Part shown: positions 21,980 to 29,589 of the stretch, one piece after another
How the letters are laid out: every line of letters starts with the position of its first letter
Position numbering within the stretch: the stretch's first letter is position 1
Assembly (NCBI GenBank): GCA_039931435.1
Contig: JBDTRY010000020.1
Coordinates: forward strand, 1 to 33,780
Direction: 5' to 3'
Origin: JBDTRY01 sp039931435
GTDB taxonomy: Bacteria > Acidobacteriota > Thermoanaerobaculia > Gp7-AA8
Length of the DNA stretch: 33,780 nucleotides
Notes under the pieces: generated by a model
The model's input: the letters and a program-made list of their open reading frames with translations, nothing else
Told to the model about the DNA's origin: nothing
Databases searched by the model: none
Translations under genes and position numbers: made by a program

Positions 21980-22747
21980 ATGAGTGCACCAGGCCAGCGC
22001 AGTTCGCAGTCGATCTTTCGTGAGTATTACGAATCGCTGATCATCGTGGCGATTTTCGTCACCTTCGCCAGAATCTTCGTATTCCAGACGTTCAAGATTC
22101 CCACGCCGTCGATGGTGGACAATCTTCTCGTGGGCGATCACATCATCGTCAACAAGTTCATCGATGGCGCCGCGGCCGAGCCCTGGATGGCTCGGCTTCT
22201 TCCGTTCCGTCCCATTCAGCGGGAGGACATTGCCGTGTTCCGCTTTCCGCTCGACCGGGACACCGACTACGTCAAACGGGTCATCGGACTTCCGGGCGAC
22301 ACCATCGTCATTCGGGACAAGCAGGTCTACGTGAACGGCCGGAAGCTGGCGCAGCGCTACGCCCTCTTTCAGGATCCGCAGGTCTATCCCTCTCTGGAGG
22401 GACTACCGGAGCAGTTCCGTTCCCGCGATCAGTTCGGCCCGTTCATCGTGCCGCAGGGCCAGTATTTCATGATGGGAGACAACCGCGACGCATCCTACGA
22501 CTCGCGGTTCTGGGGGACGGTGCCTCGGGAGCTGATCAAGGGCAAACCGCTGCTTGTATACTGGTCGTTCCGAGGACAGCCGGCGCTGCCGGGAAGTCCT
22601 CCGAGCGCGCGAATCATGGAACTGGCAGGCGTTGTGTTCCATTTCTTCTCAAATACACGCTGGGATCGGACGTTCTTCATCGTGGGCAGCCGGTATCACT
22701 ACCACCCCGAGCCCGACGACGGATCTGGTCGGCATTATGAGCAATGA
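21980..22747 (+). CDS. lepB: Signal peptidase I
   Basis: This 255-residue membrane protease removes signal peptides from exported proteins. It has one membrane helix (about 18-36) and then the catalytic boxes: PTPSM with nucleophile Ser44, REDIAVFRFP, YVKRVIGLPGD with general base Lys99, and FMMGDNRDASYDSRFWG. Size and motif order match standard bacterial LepB proteins. GGGAG lies four to five bases before the ATG. It is the first gene of a coupled five-gene operon, overlapping pcnB by 11 bases. The 183 bases upstream contain a few short inverted repeats but no convincing promoter. The many signal-peptide proteins in this window would be its substrates. Confidence 0.96.
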   Translation: MSAPGQRSSQSIFREYYESLIIVAIFVTFARIFVFQTFKIPTPSMVDNLLVGDHIIVNKFIDGAAAEPWMARLLPFRPIQREDIAVFRFPLDRDTDYVKRVIGLPGDTIVIRDKQVYVNGRKLAQRYALFQDPQVYPSLEGLPEQFRSRDQFGPFIVPQGQYFMMGDNRDASYDSRFWGTVPRELIKGKPLLVYWSFRGQPALPGSPPSARIMELAGVVFHFFSNTRWDRTFFIVGSRYHYHPEPDDGSGRHYEQ

Positions 22748-24056
22748 GGCCCACGAGGCACTCTCAGGGTCGACGGTCGAGCTGACGTCGCATTACACTC
22801 CGGAAGGGCAGGTCCTCGATCGGTCCGGGCACAATATTTCCCGTCGCAGCATCCCCGAGAATGTCCTGAAGGTTCTCTACCGGCTGCATCGAAGCGGCTA
22901 TAGGGCCTACCTGTGCGGTGGCAGCGTTCGCGACCTGCTCATGGAGCGCGAGCCCAAGGACTTCGATATCGTCACCGATGCCCATCCCGCCGATGTGCGC
23001 CGGCTTTTTCGGAACAGCCGGATTATCGGGCGAAGGTTTCGGCTCGTGCACATCATCTTTCAGGACATGCTCGTCGAAGTGTCGACGTTCCGGCGCGAAC
23101 CCGAAAGCCGGGGGGAGAACGCGGAGCTGCTCGTCACCGACGACAATACCTTCGGCTCGCCGGTTCAGGACGCAAAGCGCCGCGACTTCACCATGAACGG
23201 GCTCTTTTACAGCATCGCGGACTTCTCGGTCATCGATTACGTTGGCGGTCTCACCGACGTCGAGAACCGGCTGGTGCGGGTCATCGGCGATCCTGATGTC
23301 CGCCTGCGTGAAGATCCGGTGCGCATGATGCGAGCCATCGAGTTTGCTGCTCGGCTGCGCTTCGAGATCGAGCCAAAGACTTACGAAGCGATCGTTCGCC
23401 ACCGCAACGAGATCCTGAAGGCTTCTCCGCCGCGCGTGTCCGAAGAGTTGCTGGAGTTGTTGCGCCGGGGCTGGTCGCACGATTCCATCAGGCGACTGCT
23501 GGACAGTGGCCTGCTGGAGCCGCTGCTTCCGGAGCTGTGCCGCTCGCTGCAGAAAAAGAAGCTCGACTATTTCTGGAAGATGCTCCAGGTGCTCGATCGC
23601 ACCGTTCAGTCGGACCGGCGTGTCTCCGACGCCGTACTGCTCTCTGTGCTGCTTCTGCCCTTCGTCATCGAGGAACTGGAGGCCGAGGAGACGCTGCGCG
23701 GCAGCCGTCTCCGGCTCGCGGACGTCCTCATCTTCATCCGCGATCTGATCCAGCCCGTTTTTCAGAGGATGGCTCTGGCCGCAGGCGTGCGCCATCAGGT
23801 CGAGCAGGCTCTGGAAAGCCTCTGGCGCCTTCTGGAGCCACCCACGGACCGGCGCAGCCAGTGGCGATTCGTCCTTCGCGATCCTTTCAGCGACGCCCTG
23901 GCCCTGCTGGAGCTGTTTGCGCTGTCATCAGGCCGCTATGTGGACAGCTTCAAGGAATGGCGGCTGTTCGCTCAGCGCGTCCGCAAAGGCGAGGGCGCCG
24001 ATCAGCCTGACGCTCCGGCAGCCGGTAAACGGCGGCGCCGGAGAAAACGCTCATGA
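22737..24056 (+). CDS. pcnB: Poly(A) polymerase / class II nucleotidyltransferase
   Basis: This 439-residue enzyme of the class II CCA-adding/poly(A) polymerase family adds adenosines to RNA 3' ends. The nucleotidyltransferase signature is LCGGSVRDLL (about 59-68) followed by DFDIVTD, with catalytic Asp75 and Asp77. RRFRLVHIIF and RRDFTMNGLFY follow, then the EDPVRMMRAIEFAARL segment. The long C-terminal region ending in a basic RRRRKRS tail favours PcnB over tRNA CCA transferase. The start at 22737 (MSNEAHE) overlaps lepB by 11 bases; the longer frame from 22554 is only the shadow of lepB. Its stop overlaps the next start as ATGA. In proteobacteria the enzyme marks RNA for decay. Confidence 0.9.
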   Translation: MSNEAHEALSGSTVELTSHYTPEGQVLDRSGHNISRRSIPENVLKVLYRLHRSGYRAYLCGGSVRDLLMEREPKDFDIVTDAHPADVRRLFRNSRIIGRRFRLVHIIFQDMLVEVSTFRREPESRGENAELLVTDDNTFGSPVQDAKRRDFTMNGLFYSIADFSVIDYVGGLTDVENRLVRVIGDPDVRLREDPVRMMRAIEFAARLRFEIEPKTYEAIVRHRNEILKASPPRVSEELLELLRRGWSHDSIRRLLDSGLLEPLLPELCRSLQKKKLDYFWKMLQVLDRTVQSDRRVSDAVLLSVLLLPFVIEELEAEETLRGSRLRLADVLIFIRDLIQPVFQRMALAAGVRHQVEQALESLWRLLEPPTDRRSQWRFVLRDPFSDALALLELFALSSGRYVDSFKEWRLFAQRVRKGEGADQPDAPAAGKRRRRRKRS

Positions 24057-25222
24057 GGTCGAGTGACGGTGTGAAGAAAGAGGTCGTCTACCTGGACCAC
24101 CACTCTACGACGCCCTGTCATCCTCGCGTCGTGGCACGAATGCTTCCCTACTTCTCCGAGATCTTTGGAAACCCGGCGGCCATCACCCACGTCGTTGGCC
24201 GGCGAGCGGGGTCAGCGCTGGAAGAGGCTCGCGTTTCCATTGCAGACTTTCTCGGCGTCCGCCCCGGCGAAGTCTACTTCACGGCAGGAGCAACGGAGGC
24301 CAACAACATCGTTGTCAGCTCGTTCGGGAAGCCGGGCGCCCATCTCATTACCACGGCCATCGAGCACAAGTCCGTCCTGGCCCCCTTTCGCGAAATGGAA
24401 AGCAGGGGCACCAAGGTCACCGTTCTTCAACCAGACAGTGAGGGGTTCGTTTCCGCCGATCAGTTGCGCGGGGCCATCCGTCCGGAAACCGCCCTCATCT
24501 CAGTAATCGCTGCCAGTGGTGATATCGGAACGATTCAGCCCCTCGACGAACTTGCCGCCGTAGCGCACGAGCATCGGATAGCGTTTCACAGCGACGCCAC
24601 GCAGGCCATCGGCAAAATTCCCATGGGTCCGGAGCTGCACGGTTGCGACCTGCTGGGCTTCTCCGCCCACAAGTTTTATGGGCCGAAGGGAATCGGCTGT
24701 CTCGTTGTGAAGCGTGGAACACGCATCGCGCCGCTCATCCGTGGCGGAGGTCAGGAAAAGAATCTTCGCTCGGGCACGGTGAACGTGCCTGGAGTGATCG
24801 GCATGGCCGAGGCGCTCGAAGTCCGGCGCGAAGTCATGACCGGTGAGTTCGATCGCCTCACGAAGCTGAGGAACCGTTTCTGGGACGCGCTGATAACGGA
24901 GATCGAGGGTGCTGTGATCAACGGGCCTCGAGCGAGTCGTCTCCCGGGAAATCTGAACGTCAGTTTCGGCGCCCTTGATGCAGAGGCGCTCATCTACTCC
25001 CTTCGCAATTTCGCGCTTTCAACCGGGTCAGCATGCAGTTCCGGTGAGCGTGAACCGTCGTCCGTGTTGAAGGCAATCGGTTGCGACGACGTCCGGGCAA
25101 TGAGCTCGATCCGCTTCGGGCTCGGTGACTCGACCACCGTCGAGAATATCGACCTGCTCGTGTCGGATATCAAGAGGGCAGTGGCAGCAGCACGCGAATT
25201 GACTGCGCCGGGACCGCGATGA
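24053..25222 (+). CDS. Cysteine desulfurase (NifS/IscS family)
   Basis: This 389-residue PLP enzyme converts cysteine to alanine and donates sulfur for Fe-S clusters, thiolated tRNA or molybdenum cofactor. LDHHSTTPCHP (about 14-24) and GATEANN (79-85) form the cofactor site, with His105 in AIEHKSVL. The PLP lysine is Lys207 in SAHKFYGPKG. The persulfide cysteine is Cys328 in STGSACSSGERE, whose long loop indicates the group I (NifS/IscS) type. It starts inside the pcnB stop (ATGA) and ends inside the next start (ATGA). No iscU or other Fe-S gene is adjacent, so the sulfur acceptor is unclear; mobA and moaC lie 2 kb downstream. Confidence 0.93.
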   Translation: MRSSDGVKKEVVYLDHHSTTPCHPRVVARMLPYFSEIFGNPAAITHVVGRRAGSALEEARVSIADFLGVRPGEVYFTAGATEANNIVVSSFGKPGAHLITTAIEHKSVLAPFREMESRGTKVTVLQPDSEGFVSADQLRGAIRPETALISVIAASGDIGTIQPLDELAAVAHEHRIAFHSDATQAIGKIPMGPELHGCDLLGFSAHKFYGPKGIGCLVVKRGTRIAPLIRGGGQEKNLRSGTVNVPGVIGMAEALEVRREVMTGEFDRLTKLRNRFWDALITEIEGAVINGPRASRLPGNLNVSFGALDAEALIYSLRNFALSTGSACSSGEREPSSVLKAIGCDDVRAMSSIRFGLGDSTTVENIDLLVSDIKRAVAAARELTAPGPR

Positions 25223-25911
25223 TCGCCACCGATCGAATTCTCACCGTCGACCCCTCGGCGAGTCCGTTGCTCTCCACCGCATTCGATGATCAGAAATACA
25301 CGATCACAGCGGCGGCAGCGGGTGACGAGGCCATGGCCCGTCTGCTCGAGGAGCCGCACCAACTCGTGATCTTCACCTACGACCTTGGGGATATGACCGG
25401 AGCAGAATTCTGCCGCGCTGTGCGTGCGCACGAAGGAACTCGTGCCACGTCGCTGCTTTTCGTAGCCGACCACGGACGCGAAGATCAGATCGATCTGTGC
25501 CTGGCGGCGGGGTGCAACGATGTGGTTTTCAGACCGTTGCAGAGGAATGAGGTCCGTGCCAGGATCCTCGCTCTGACGTCCATTCCACGGAGGCAGGATC
25601 TTCGCACGGTGACCAAAGTGGAGTTGGCATCGCCCGATGGGAAGTACTTCGTCATCGGGCACAGTCTGAATATATCTGCCACGGGGATGCTTCTGGAGAT
25701 CGAGTATCTGCTGCCGCCCGAGGCCACAATTGGTGTCAGCTTCTACCTGCCCGGAGATCCTTCGTCAATCGAAACCGGAGCAGTCGTAAATCGCGCTGAT
25801 TTTGAAGGCTCGATTCCGCGCTATGGGCTGCATTTCAACGGACTCGGCGAGCAGTCGGCACGCCGCATCGATGCCTACGTCCGTCAGATGCAGGAACGTG
25901 AGGGTATGTGA
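25219..25911 (+). CDS. Pseudo-receiver and PilZ domain protein
   Basis: This is a 230-residue cytoplasmic protein. Residues about 5-120 have a response-regulator fold pattern. However, the phospho-acceptor position in LVIFTYDLGDMTG is Thr53, the acidic pocket is reduced to VDPS, and the conserved Lys is Arg105 in VVFRPL. Phosphorylation is therefore unlikely. Residues about 122-228 are a PilZ domain with Arg125-x3-Arg129 and NISATG (151-156), the two parts of the cyclic-di-GMP binding site, so nucleotide binding could be intact. The gene is coupled to the cysteine desulfurase by ATGA and to the TPR gene by GTGA. A c-di-GMP-responsive adaptor is the best guess. Confidence 0.85.
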   Translation: MIATDRILTVDPSASPLLSTAFDDQKYTITAAAAGDEAMARLLEEPHQLVIFTYDLGDMTGAEFCRAVRAHEGTRATSLLFVADHGREDQIDLCLAAGCNDVVFRPLQRNEVRARILALTSIPRRQDLRTVTKVELASPDGKYFVIGHSLNISATGMLLEIEYLLPPEATIGVSFYLPGDPSSIETGAVVNRADFEGSIPRYGLHFNGLGEQSARRIDAYVRQMQEREGM

Positions 25912-26426
25912 GCGACAAGCAGCGCGACGGCGGGGCAAATTTGATCTCCATGGGCATTGCCGCCACGAAAGCACGAAAGTACAAGGAGGCCTTTGCCCTT
26001 TTCGAGCAGGCTTTTGCCTCCGCGGACGAGACTGAGGGTTCCGGGCAGAAGGCTTCATACGTCGAGGCGTTGTCGTATTACGGGCTGGCCACGGCCATGA
26101 CTCAGGGAAAATTCAAGAAGTCCGCGGAGCTCTGCCGGAAGGCCATTGACCTCCAGTTTTACAACGGCGAGCACTTCGCCAATCTGGTGCGTGTCTATCT
26201 CGAGTCGGGCTCTCGCAAACGAGCCGTGGAGGCGCTACAGGAGGGTTTCCGAAGTCTGCCCGGTGACGGCACGCTCCTGGCTTTGCAGCGGGAAATCGGT
26301 ATGCGCTCCAGACCTGTCGTTCCTTTTCTTTCCCGCGAGAATCCCATCAACGTCTCACTCGGGAAGGCCCGGCACGACCGCAGGGAATCAAAAGAAAAGG
26401 TCCGGCGCGGTCCGGGCAGGAAGTGA
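25908..26426 (+). CDS. TPR-repeat protein, last gene of the lepB operon
   Basis: This 172-residue protein contains about three tetratricopeptide-like helical repeats: AATKARKYKEAFALFEQAF, YYGLATAMTQGKFKKSAELCRKAI and LVRVYLESGSRKRAVEALQEGF. A basic C-terminal tail (KARHDRRESKEKVRRGPGRK) follows, which may bind nucleic acid or membrane phosphate groups. It has no signal peptide. The GTG start at 25908 overlaps the PilZ gene stop as GTGA, so translation is coupled and the two may act together. TPR domains mediate protein contacts, so a partner, not an enzyme activity, is expected. It converges on the glycosyltransferase gene with only 12 bases between stops. Confidence 0.82.
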   Translation: MSDKQRDGGANLISMGIAATKARKYKEAFALFEQAFASADETEGSGQKASYVEALSYYGLATAMTQGKFKKSAELCRKAIDLQFYNGEHFANLVRVYLESGSRKRAVEALQEGFRSLPGDGTLLALQREIGMRSRPVVPFLSRENPINVSLGKARHDRRESKEKVRRGPGRK

Positions 26427-26438
26427 TTGATTCTCGAT

Positions 26439-27113
26439 TCAGCAGCGGTATATGCGCGCCAGCTCGTCGGGACTTCTTCCGGCATGGTAGAGCGTGATGA
26501 CGTACCAGTTCAACGCTGCGGTGCGTAGGACTCCCTTCCGAAGAAAGCGGCGTCCGGATGTCTCGATGAAGTCGTTGATGAGGGCCACTCGTCCCGCCCC
26601 TTTCATGCGCAGCGCCATCTCATAATCCTCCATGATCGGGAAAGGGCGGTAACCGCCAATGCTGATGAACCTCTCTCGGGAGATGAATTGCCCCTGGTCC
26701 CCCCACGGACAGCGGCTGAATCGGGTGCGCAGATTGATCATGGCCGCCGCCATCCGCAGCGCCATCCGCGTTTCCTGGAAGGCGATCCGGAATCCTCCGA
26801 AGACGTAGCCTTCGTTCAGAGCATCCAGTGCCATGGACGCTGCGTTTCGGGGCAGGCAGGAATCACCGTGCAGAAAGATCAGTGCGTCCGACGTTGCTTC
26901 AGCAGCGGCACGATTGAGTTGTTCGCCGCGTATCCCTGATCCGGAGATGACCTTCGCTCCCGCACTTCTGGCAACAGCGACCGTGCCGTCGATGCTGCCT
27001 CCGTCGCTGACGATGATCTCCGCCGCGCCCGCAGAGATCGCCGAGGCGATGGCCGCGGCGATGGAGTGCTCCTCGTTGCGGGTGGGTATGATTGCCGCCA
27101 GACTGCGAAGCAT
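26439..27113 (-). CDS. Family 2 glycosyltransferase (TIGR04283-like)
   Basis: This 224-residue GT-A fold transferase resembles the TIGR04283 group. AAIIPTRNEE opens the nucleotide-binding domain, EIIVSDGGSIDGT carries the first acidic residues, and LIFLHGDSCLP is the DxD-like metal site (HGDS). GYRPFPIMEDYEMALRM and ETSGRRFLRKGV are typical of the C-terminal acceptor side. No membrane segment is obvious. ATG at 27113 is preferred; an ATG at 27131 adds six residues. Neither has a Shine-Dalgarno. The start meets or overlaps that of mobA on the other strand, leaving almost no room for separate promoters. The substrate is unknown. Confidence 0.85.
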   Translation of the reverse strand: MLRSLAAIIPTRNEEHSIAAAIASAISAGAAEIIVSDGGSIDGTVAVARSAGAKVISGSGIRGEQLNRAAAEATSDALIFLHGDSCLPRNAASMALDALNEGYVFGGFRIAFQETRMALRMAAAMINLRTRFSRCPWGDQGQFISRERFISIGGYRPFPIMEDYEMALRMKGAGRVALINDFIETSGRRFLRKGVLRTAALNWYVITLYHAGRSPDELARIYRC

Positions 27114-27756
27114 GCGCGCGGATGTTACCATCGCGCCCGTGGACGCCTACGTTCTTGCCGGCGGAGATTCCAGGCGCATGGGCTCTCCCAAAACAGAGCT
27201 ACTCTTCGGAGGCAAAACGTTCCTGGAGCGGGTCGTGAGCGTTGCCTCGCAGTCGTTCAAATCGGTCTTCGTGGTTGTTCGTTCCGGACAGGCAATCGAC
27301 CTTCCGGCCAACTGTAAGCGTCTCGAAGAGCCGCCGCACCCGGAGCGCTCGCCAATGTTCGGGATTCTGACCGCACTGCGCCACTCGCAGGACGCTGCCG
27401 TCTGGATCCTCGCTGCCGATTACCCGCTGCTGACTTCGCAACTGCTCGATTTTCTGCGCGCGCAGTTCCTCACGAGCGATTCCGACCTTCTGGTGCCGGT
27501 CACGGATGGAAAAACGCACATGCTCTGCGCCGGATACTCGAGGAGCCTCCTCGAACCGATCGATGTCCGCATCAGCAGGGGAGAGTTCCGGCTCCGCGAA
27601 CTGGTTCCGGCTCACCGCACGCGGATCGTCAGCGAGGAAGAGATCGCCAGGCAGTCGCCGCTCCATGCACTCTGGAACATCAACTCAGCGCAGGACTACG
27701 CACGGATCGGAGGTCTTCTTGACACGCGAAACCAGCTTGACGCATCTCAGCCCTGA
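27112..27756 (+). CDS. mobA: Molybdenum cofactor guanylyltransferase-like protein
   Basis: This nucleotidyltransferase of about 214 residues would attach GMP to molybdopterin to make the bis-MGD cofactor. AYVLAGGDSRRMGSPKTEL is the signature loop that binds GTP, with a Lys in the MGSPK part. ERSPMFGILTAL and WILAADYPLLT (metal-binding Asp) follow in order. Start choice is uncertain: ATG 27112 gives 15 residues before the AGG loop, GTG 27139 gives a minimal MDAYVLAGG. Neither has a visible ribosome site. The frame is open further upstream to 26833, but only as antisense of the glycosyltransferase. Its 3' end overlaps moaC by 38 bases, which supports a Moco operon. Confidence 0.85.
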   Translation: MRADVTIAPVDAYVLAGGDSRRMGSPKTELLFGGKTFLERVVSVASQSFKSVFVVVRSGQAIDLPANCKRLEEPPHPERSPMFGILTALRHSQDAAVWILAADYPLLTSQLLDFLRAQFLTSDSDLLVPVTDGKTHMLCAGYSRSLLEPIDVRISRGEFRLRELVPAHRTRIVSEEEIARQSPLHALWNINSAQDYARIGGLLDTRNQLDASQP

Positions 27757-28207
27757 CGGAACGGTCTCCATGGTCGACGTCGGGGAAAAGTCTTCCACTC
27801 GCCGGGAGGCCGTGGCCTCGGCGCGCGTGCGCCTGAGCGGCGGGACTCTCGATCTCCTGGTCAGAAAAGCACTGCCCAAAGGAGACGTCCTCACCACTGC
27901 GAAGGTTGCCGGGATCCTCGCAGCGAAACAGACCTCATCGCTCATTCCGCTGACCCATCCTCTGGCGCTGTCGTTCGTGGATATCGCCTTCGAAATCGAA
28001 GAGGAACGCTCATCCATTGCGATCACCGCCACGGTGCGTAGCGAAGGAAAAACAGGCGTGGAAATCGAGGCCATGACCGCATGCTCCATTGCCGCCCTTA
28101 CGATCTACGATATGTGCAAGAGCGCGGACCATGGAATCGTCATCGAGACGATCCAGCTGGAGAGAAAGTCGGGCGGGAAAAGCGGCACGTTCATTCGGAA
28201 GAAGTAG
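27719..28207 (+). CDS. moaC: Cyclic pyranopterin monophosphate synthase
   Basis: This 162-residue enzyme carries out the second step of molybdenum cofactor synthesis, forming cPMP after MoaA acts on GTP. LTHLSPDGTVSMVDVGEK, then RREAVASARVRL, LIPLTHPLALS and KTGVEIEAMTACSIAALTIYDM are all conserved; the KTGVE and YDM parts hold the active-site Lys and Asp. The start is TTG at 27719 with a perfect GGAGG five bases upstream, giving MTRETSLTHLS. An ATG at 27770 would lose conserved sequence. It overlaps mobA by 38 bases, so both are translated from one mRNA. No moaA, moaD or moaE is in the window. Confidence 0.93.
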   Translation: MTRETSLTHLSPDGTVSMVDVGEKSSTRREAVASARVRLSGGTLDLLVRKALPKGDVLTTAKVAGILAAKQTSSLIPLTHPLALSFVDIAFEIEEERSSIAITATVRSEGKTGVEIEAMTACSIAALTIYDMCKSADHGIVIETIQLERKSGGKSGTFIRKK

Positions 28208-28242
28208 AGGGTACTCGCCGATCCCAACGCAGATGTTCGTAG

Positions 28243-28261
28243 GGCCGCATGGCATGCGGCC
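28243..28261 (+). repeat. Palindromic hairpin after moaC
   Basis: GGCCGCAT-GGC-ATGCGGCC has perfect eight-base arms and a three-base loop. It is 36 bases after the moaC stop but lacks a T-tract, so it looks more like a REP-type palindrome or a weak terminator. The stretch 28208-28527 carries no gene I can support; it holds this hairpin and a second small one (CGACGC-CTCC-GCGTCG, 28358-28373). Confidence 0.5.
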
Positions 28262-28527
28262 GGTATTCTTCGAGAATGGTGCGTTCAGTCCACGATTCGG
28301 ACAGCAGTGAAGGGCACACCCACCCGCCGTACACCGTGCGGACCCCGGGTTACCGTGCGACGCCTCCGCGTCGTGTCCTCTGGCTGGCGCCTGGTGGAAA
28401 AAGAAGACGATCCGAACCATTTCTGCAGGAACTCGAGCCCGCATCAACGTGCAGGCCAGCCGTGCGGCGCCACGAGTGTTCCCTTTGACTTCTGCGCCTC
28501 GGTCTGGTTACCTGCAGGACGATGCGC

Positions 28528-29589
28528 TCAACGGCCTGTCGTTGTGGCCCAGGCAGGCGTGGCCGGCGCTCGTGTCACGGGTTCCTTTGCTCGGGTCGCC
28601 TCTTTCTCCTGCTGCTCCAGCTGATGGCGGATCGAAGCCAGAATGCGTTGATCTGTGGCCACCGCCAGCGCGATCAATTGTTCTCGTTCGGTGAACCCTC
28701 GAAAGACGATCACGAAGCGGTCCAGCCGGAATGCGGCAGTGCGGCCGAAGAAGCGGTCCTCGCCCGTGAAGTTGTCTTCGCCGAGGTTGGTAATCTGGTC
28801 GAGAAGGCGGCCATTCATCGTGAAAAAACGGCGGTATTCGTTCAGAATTTTCTCAGCGGCCGTGCGGCTTGGCGCAGGAAGAATCATTGCGTCCACCGTC
28901 TGCCCGCCAACGGTGTAGGACGTCGTGAAGGCATTGCGGAAATACGGCTGTCCCAGAGCAGGGTCGGCACTGTAACCGTCGGTGCCTGAAAGCTTGTTCT
29001 GTTCGGGAAAGAACTCGAAGACTGCCGGCTTCCCCGGTGCGGGAGGCATGCCCTTGGCCACGGCCTCGGCGAGTACCTGGAGATTGGCCACGCCTTCCGC
29101 GCCCCCTGCCCCCATGACCCGGATATAGAACGGCCCGCGCCAGATGTGGACCGAGTGCGCCAGGGCGAATGACTCATTGGGAATGTTCAGCGCTTTTGCA
29201 TTCTCGGTGCGCCTCGTCGAATACGCTCCGAAGGCCTCGACGAAGTCCGGGAAGCGAAAAATCTCAACAGTAGCGAATCCGGGTCCGCTCGTGCGCATGT
29301 ACTGGCCGGCGGTCATATCCAGAACTTCGTACTGTGTGAAGTGCCTGCTGTCTGCTCCCAGCCGTGATTGAAAGGCCGCGGAGGGAAGCACGAGCGGATC
29401 GTCCTGCAGTCTCCAGCCCGGCGCCTCTTCCTGCCGGGGGAGAAACTGCATGCTTGGCGAATCGAGATTTCTGTAGGCCGTCGATTCGGCGGCGACCGAG
29501 GGGATGCCCTGATCCGGCCGGCGCGAGGCGTTGCATCCGACGAGGCTTGTGGCCAGAGTCAGAACGACGGCAACCCTGGAAGCAATCAC
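28528..29589 (-). CDS. DUF6599-like lipoprotein
   Basis: This 353-residue lipoprotein starts with MIASRVAVVLTLATSLVGC, a clear lipobox with Cys19. The mature protein has two similar halves: FATVEIFRFPDFVEAFGAYSTRR with IWRGPFYIRVMG, and later FTTSYTVGGQTVDAMILPAPSRTAAEKILNEYRRFF with FRLDRFVIVFRG. This repeated pattern is what I know from DUF6599-type proteins; the function is not known. The GTG start at 29589 overlaps the stop of the leucyl aminopeptidase gene as GTGA, which fixes the start despite the frame being open for 80 more codons. The tail (EKEATRAKEPVTRAPATPAW) looks disordered. Co-translation with pepA suggests shared regulation. Confidence 0.78.
   Translation of the reverse strand: MIASRVAVVLTLATSLVGCNASRRPDQGIPSVAAESTAYRNLDSPSMQFLPRQEEAPGWRLQDDPLVLPSAAFQSRLGADSRHFTQYEVLDMTAGQYMRTSGPGFATVEIFRFPDFVEAFGAYSTRRTENAKALNIPNESFALAHSVHIWRGPFYIRVMGAGGAEGVANLQVLAEAVAKGMPPAPGKPAVFEFFPEQNKLSGTDGYSADPALGQPYFRNAFTTSYTVGGQTVDAMILPAPSRTAAEKILNEYRRFFTMNGRLLDQITNLGEDNFTGEDRFFGRTAAFRLDRFVIVFRGFTEREQLIALAVATDQRILASIRHQLEQQEKEATRAKEPVTRAPATPAWATTTGR

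Noticed and set aside
22764..23795. Long minus-strand frame antisense to pcnB
   Set aside because: It is a shadow of a GC-rich coding region; pcnB motifs are intact on the plus strand.
28208..28527. Small open frames on both strands after moaC
   Set aside because: No ribosome site, no family pattern and conflicting frames; only short hairpins are supported here.
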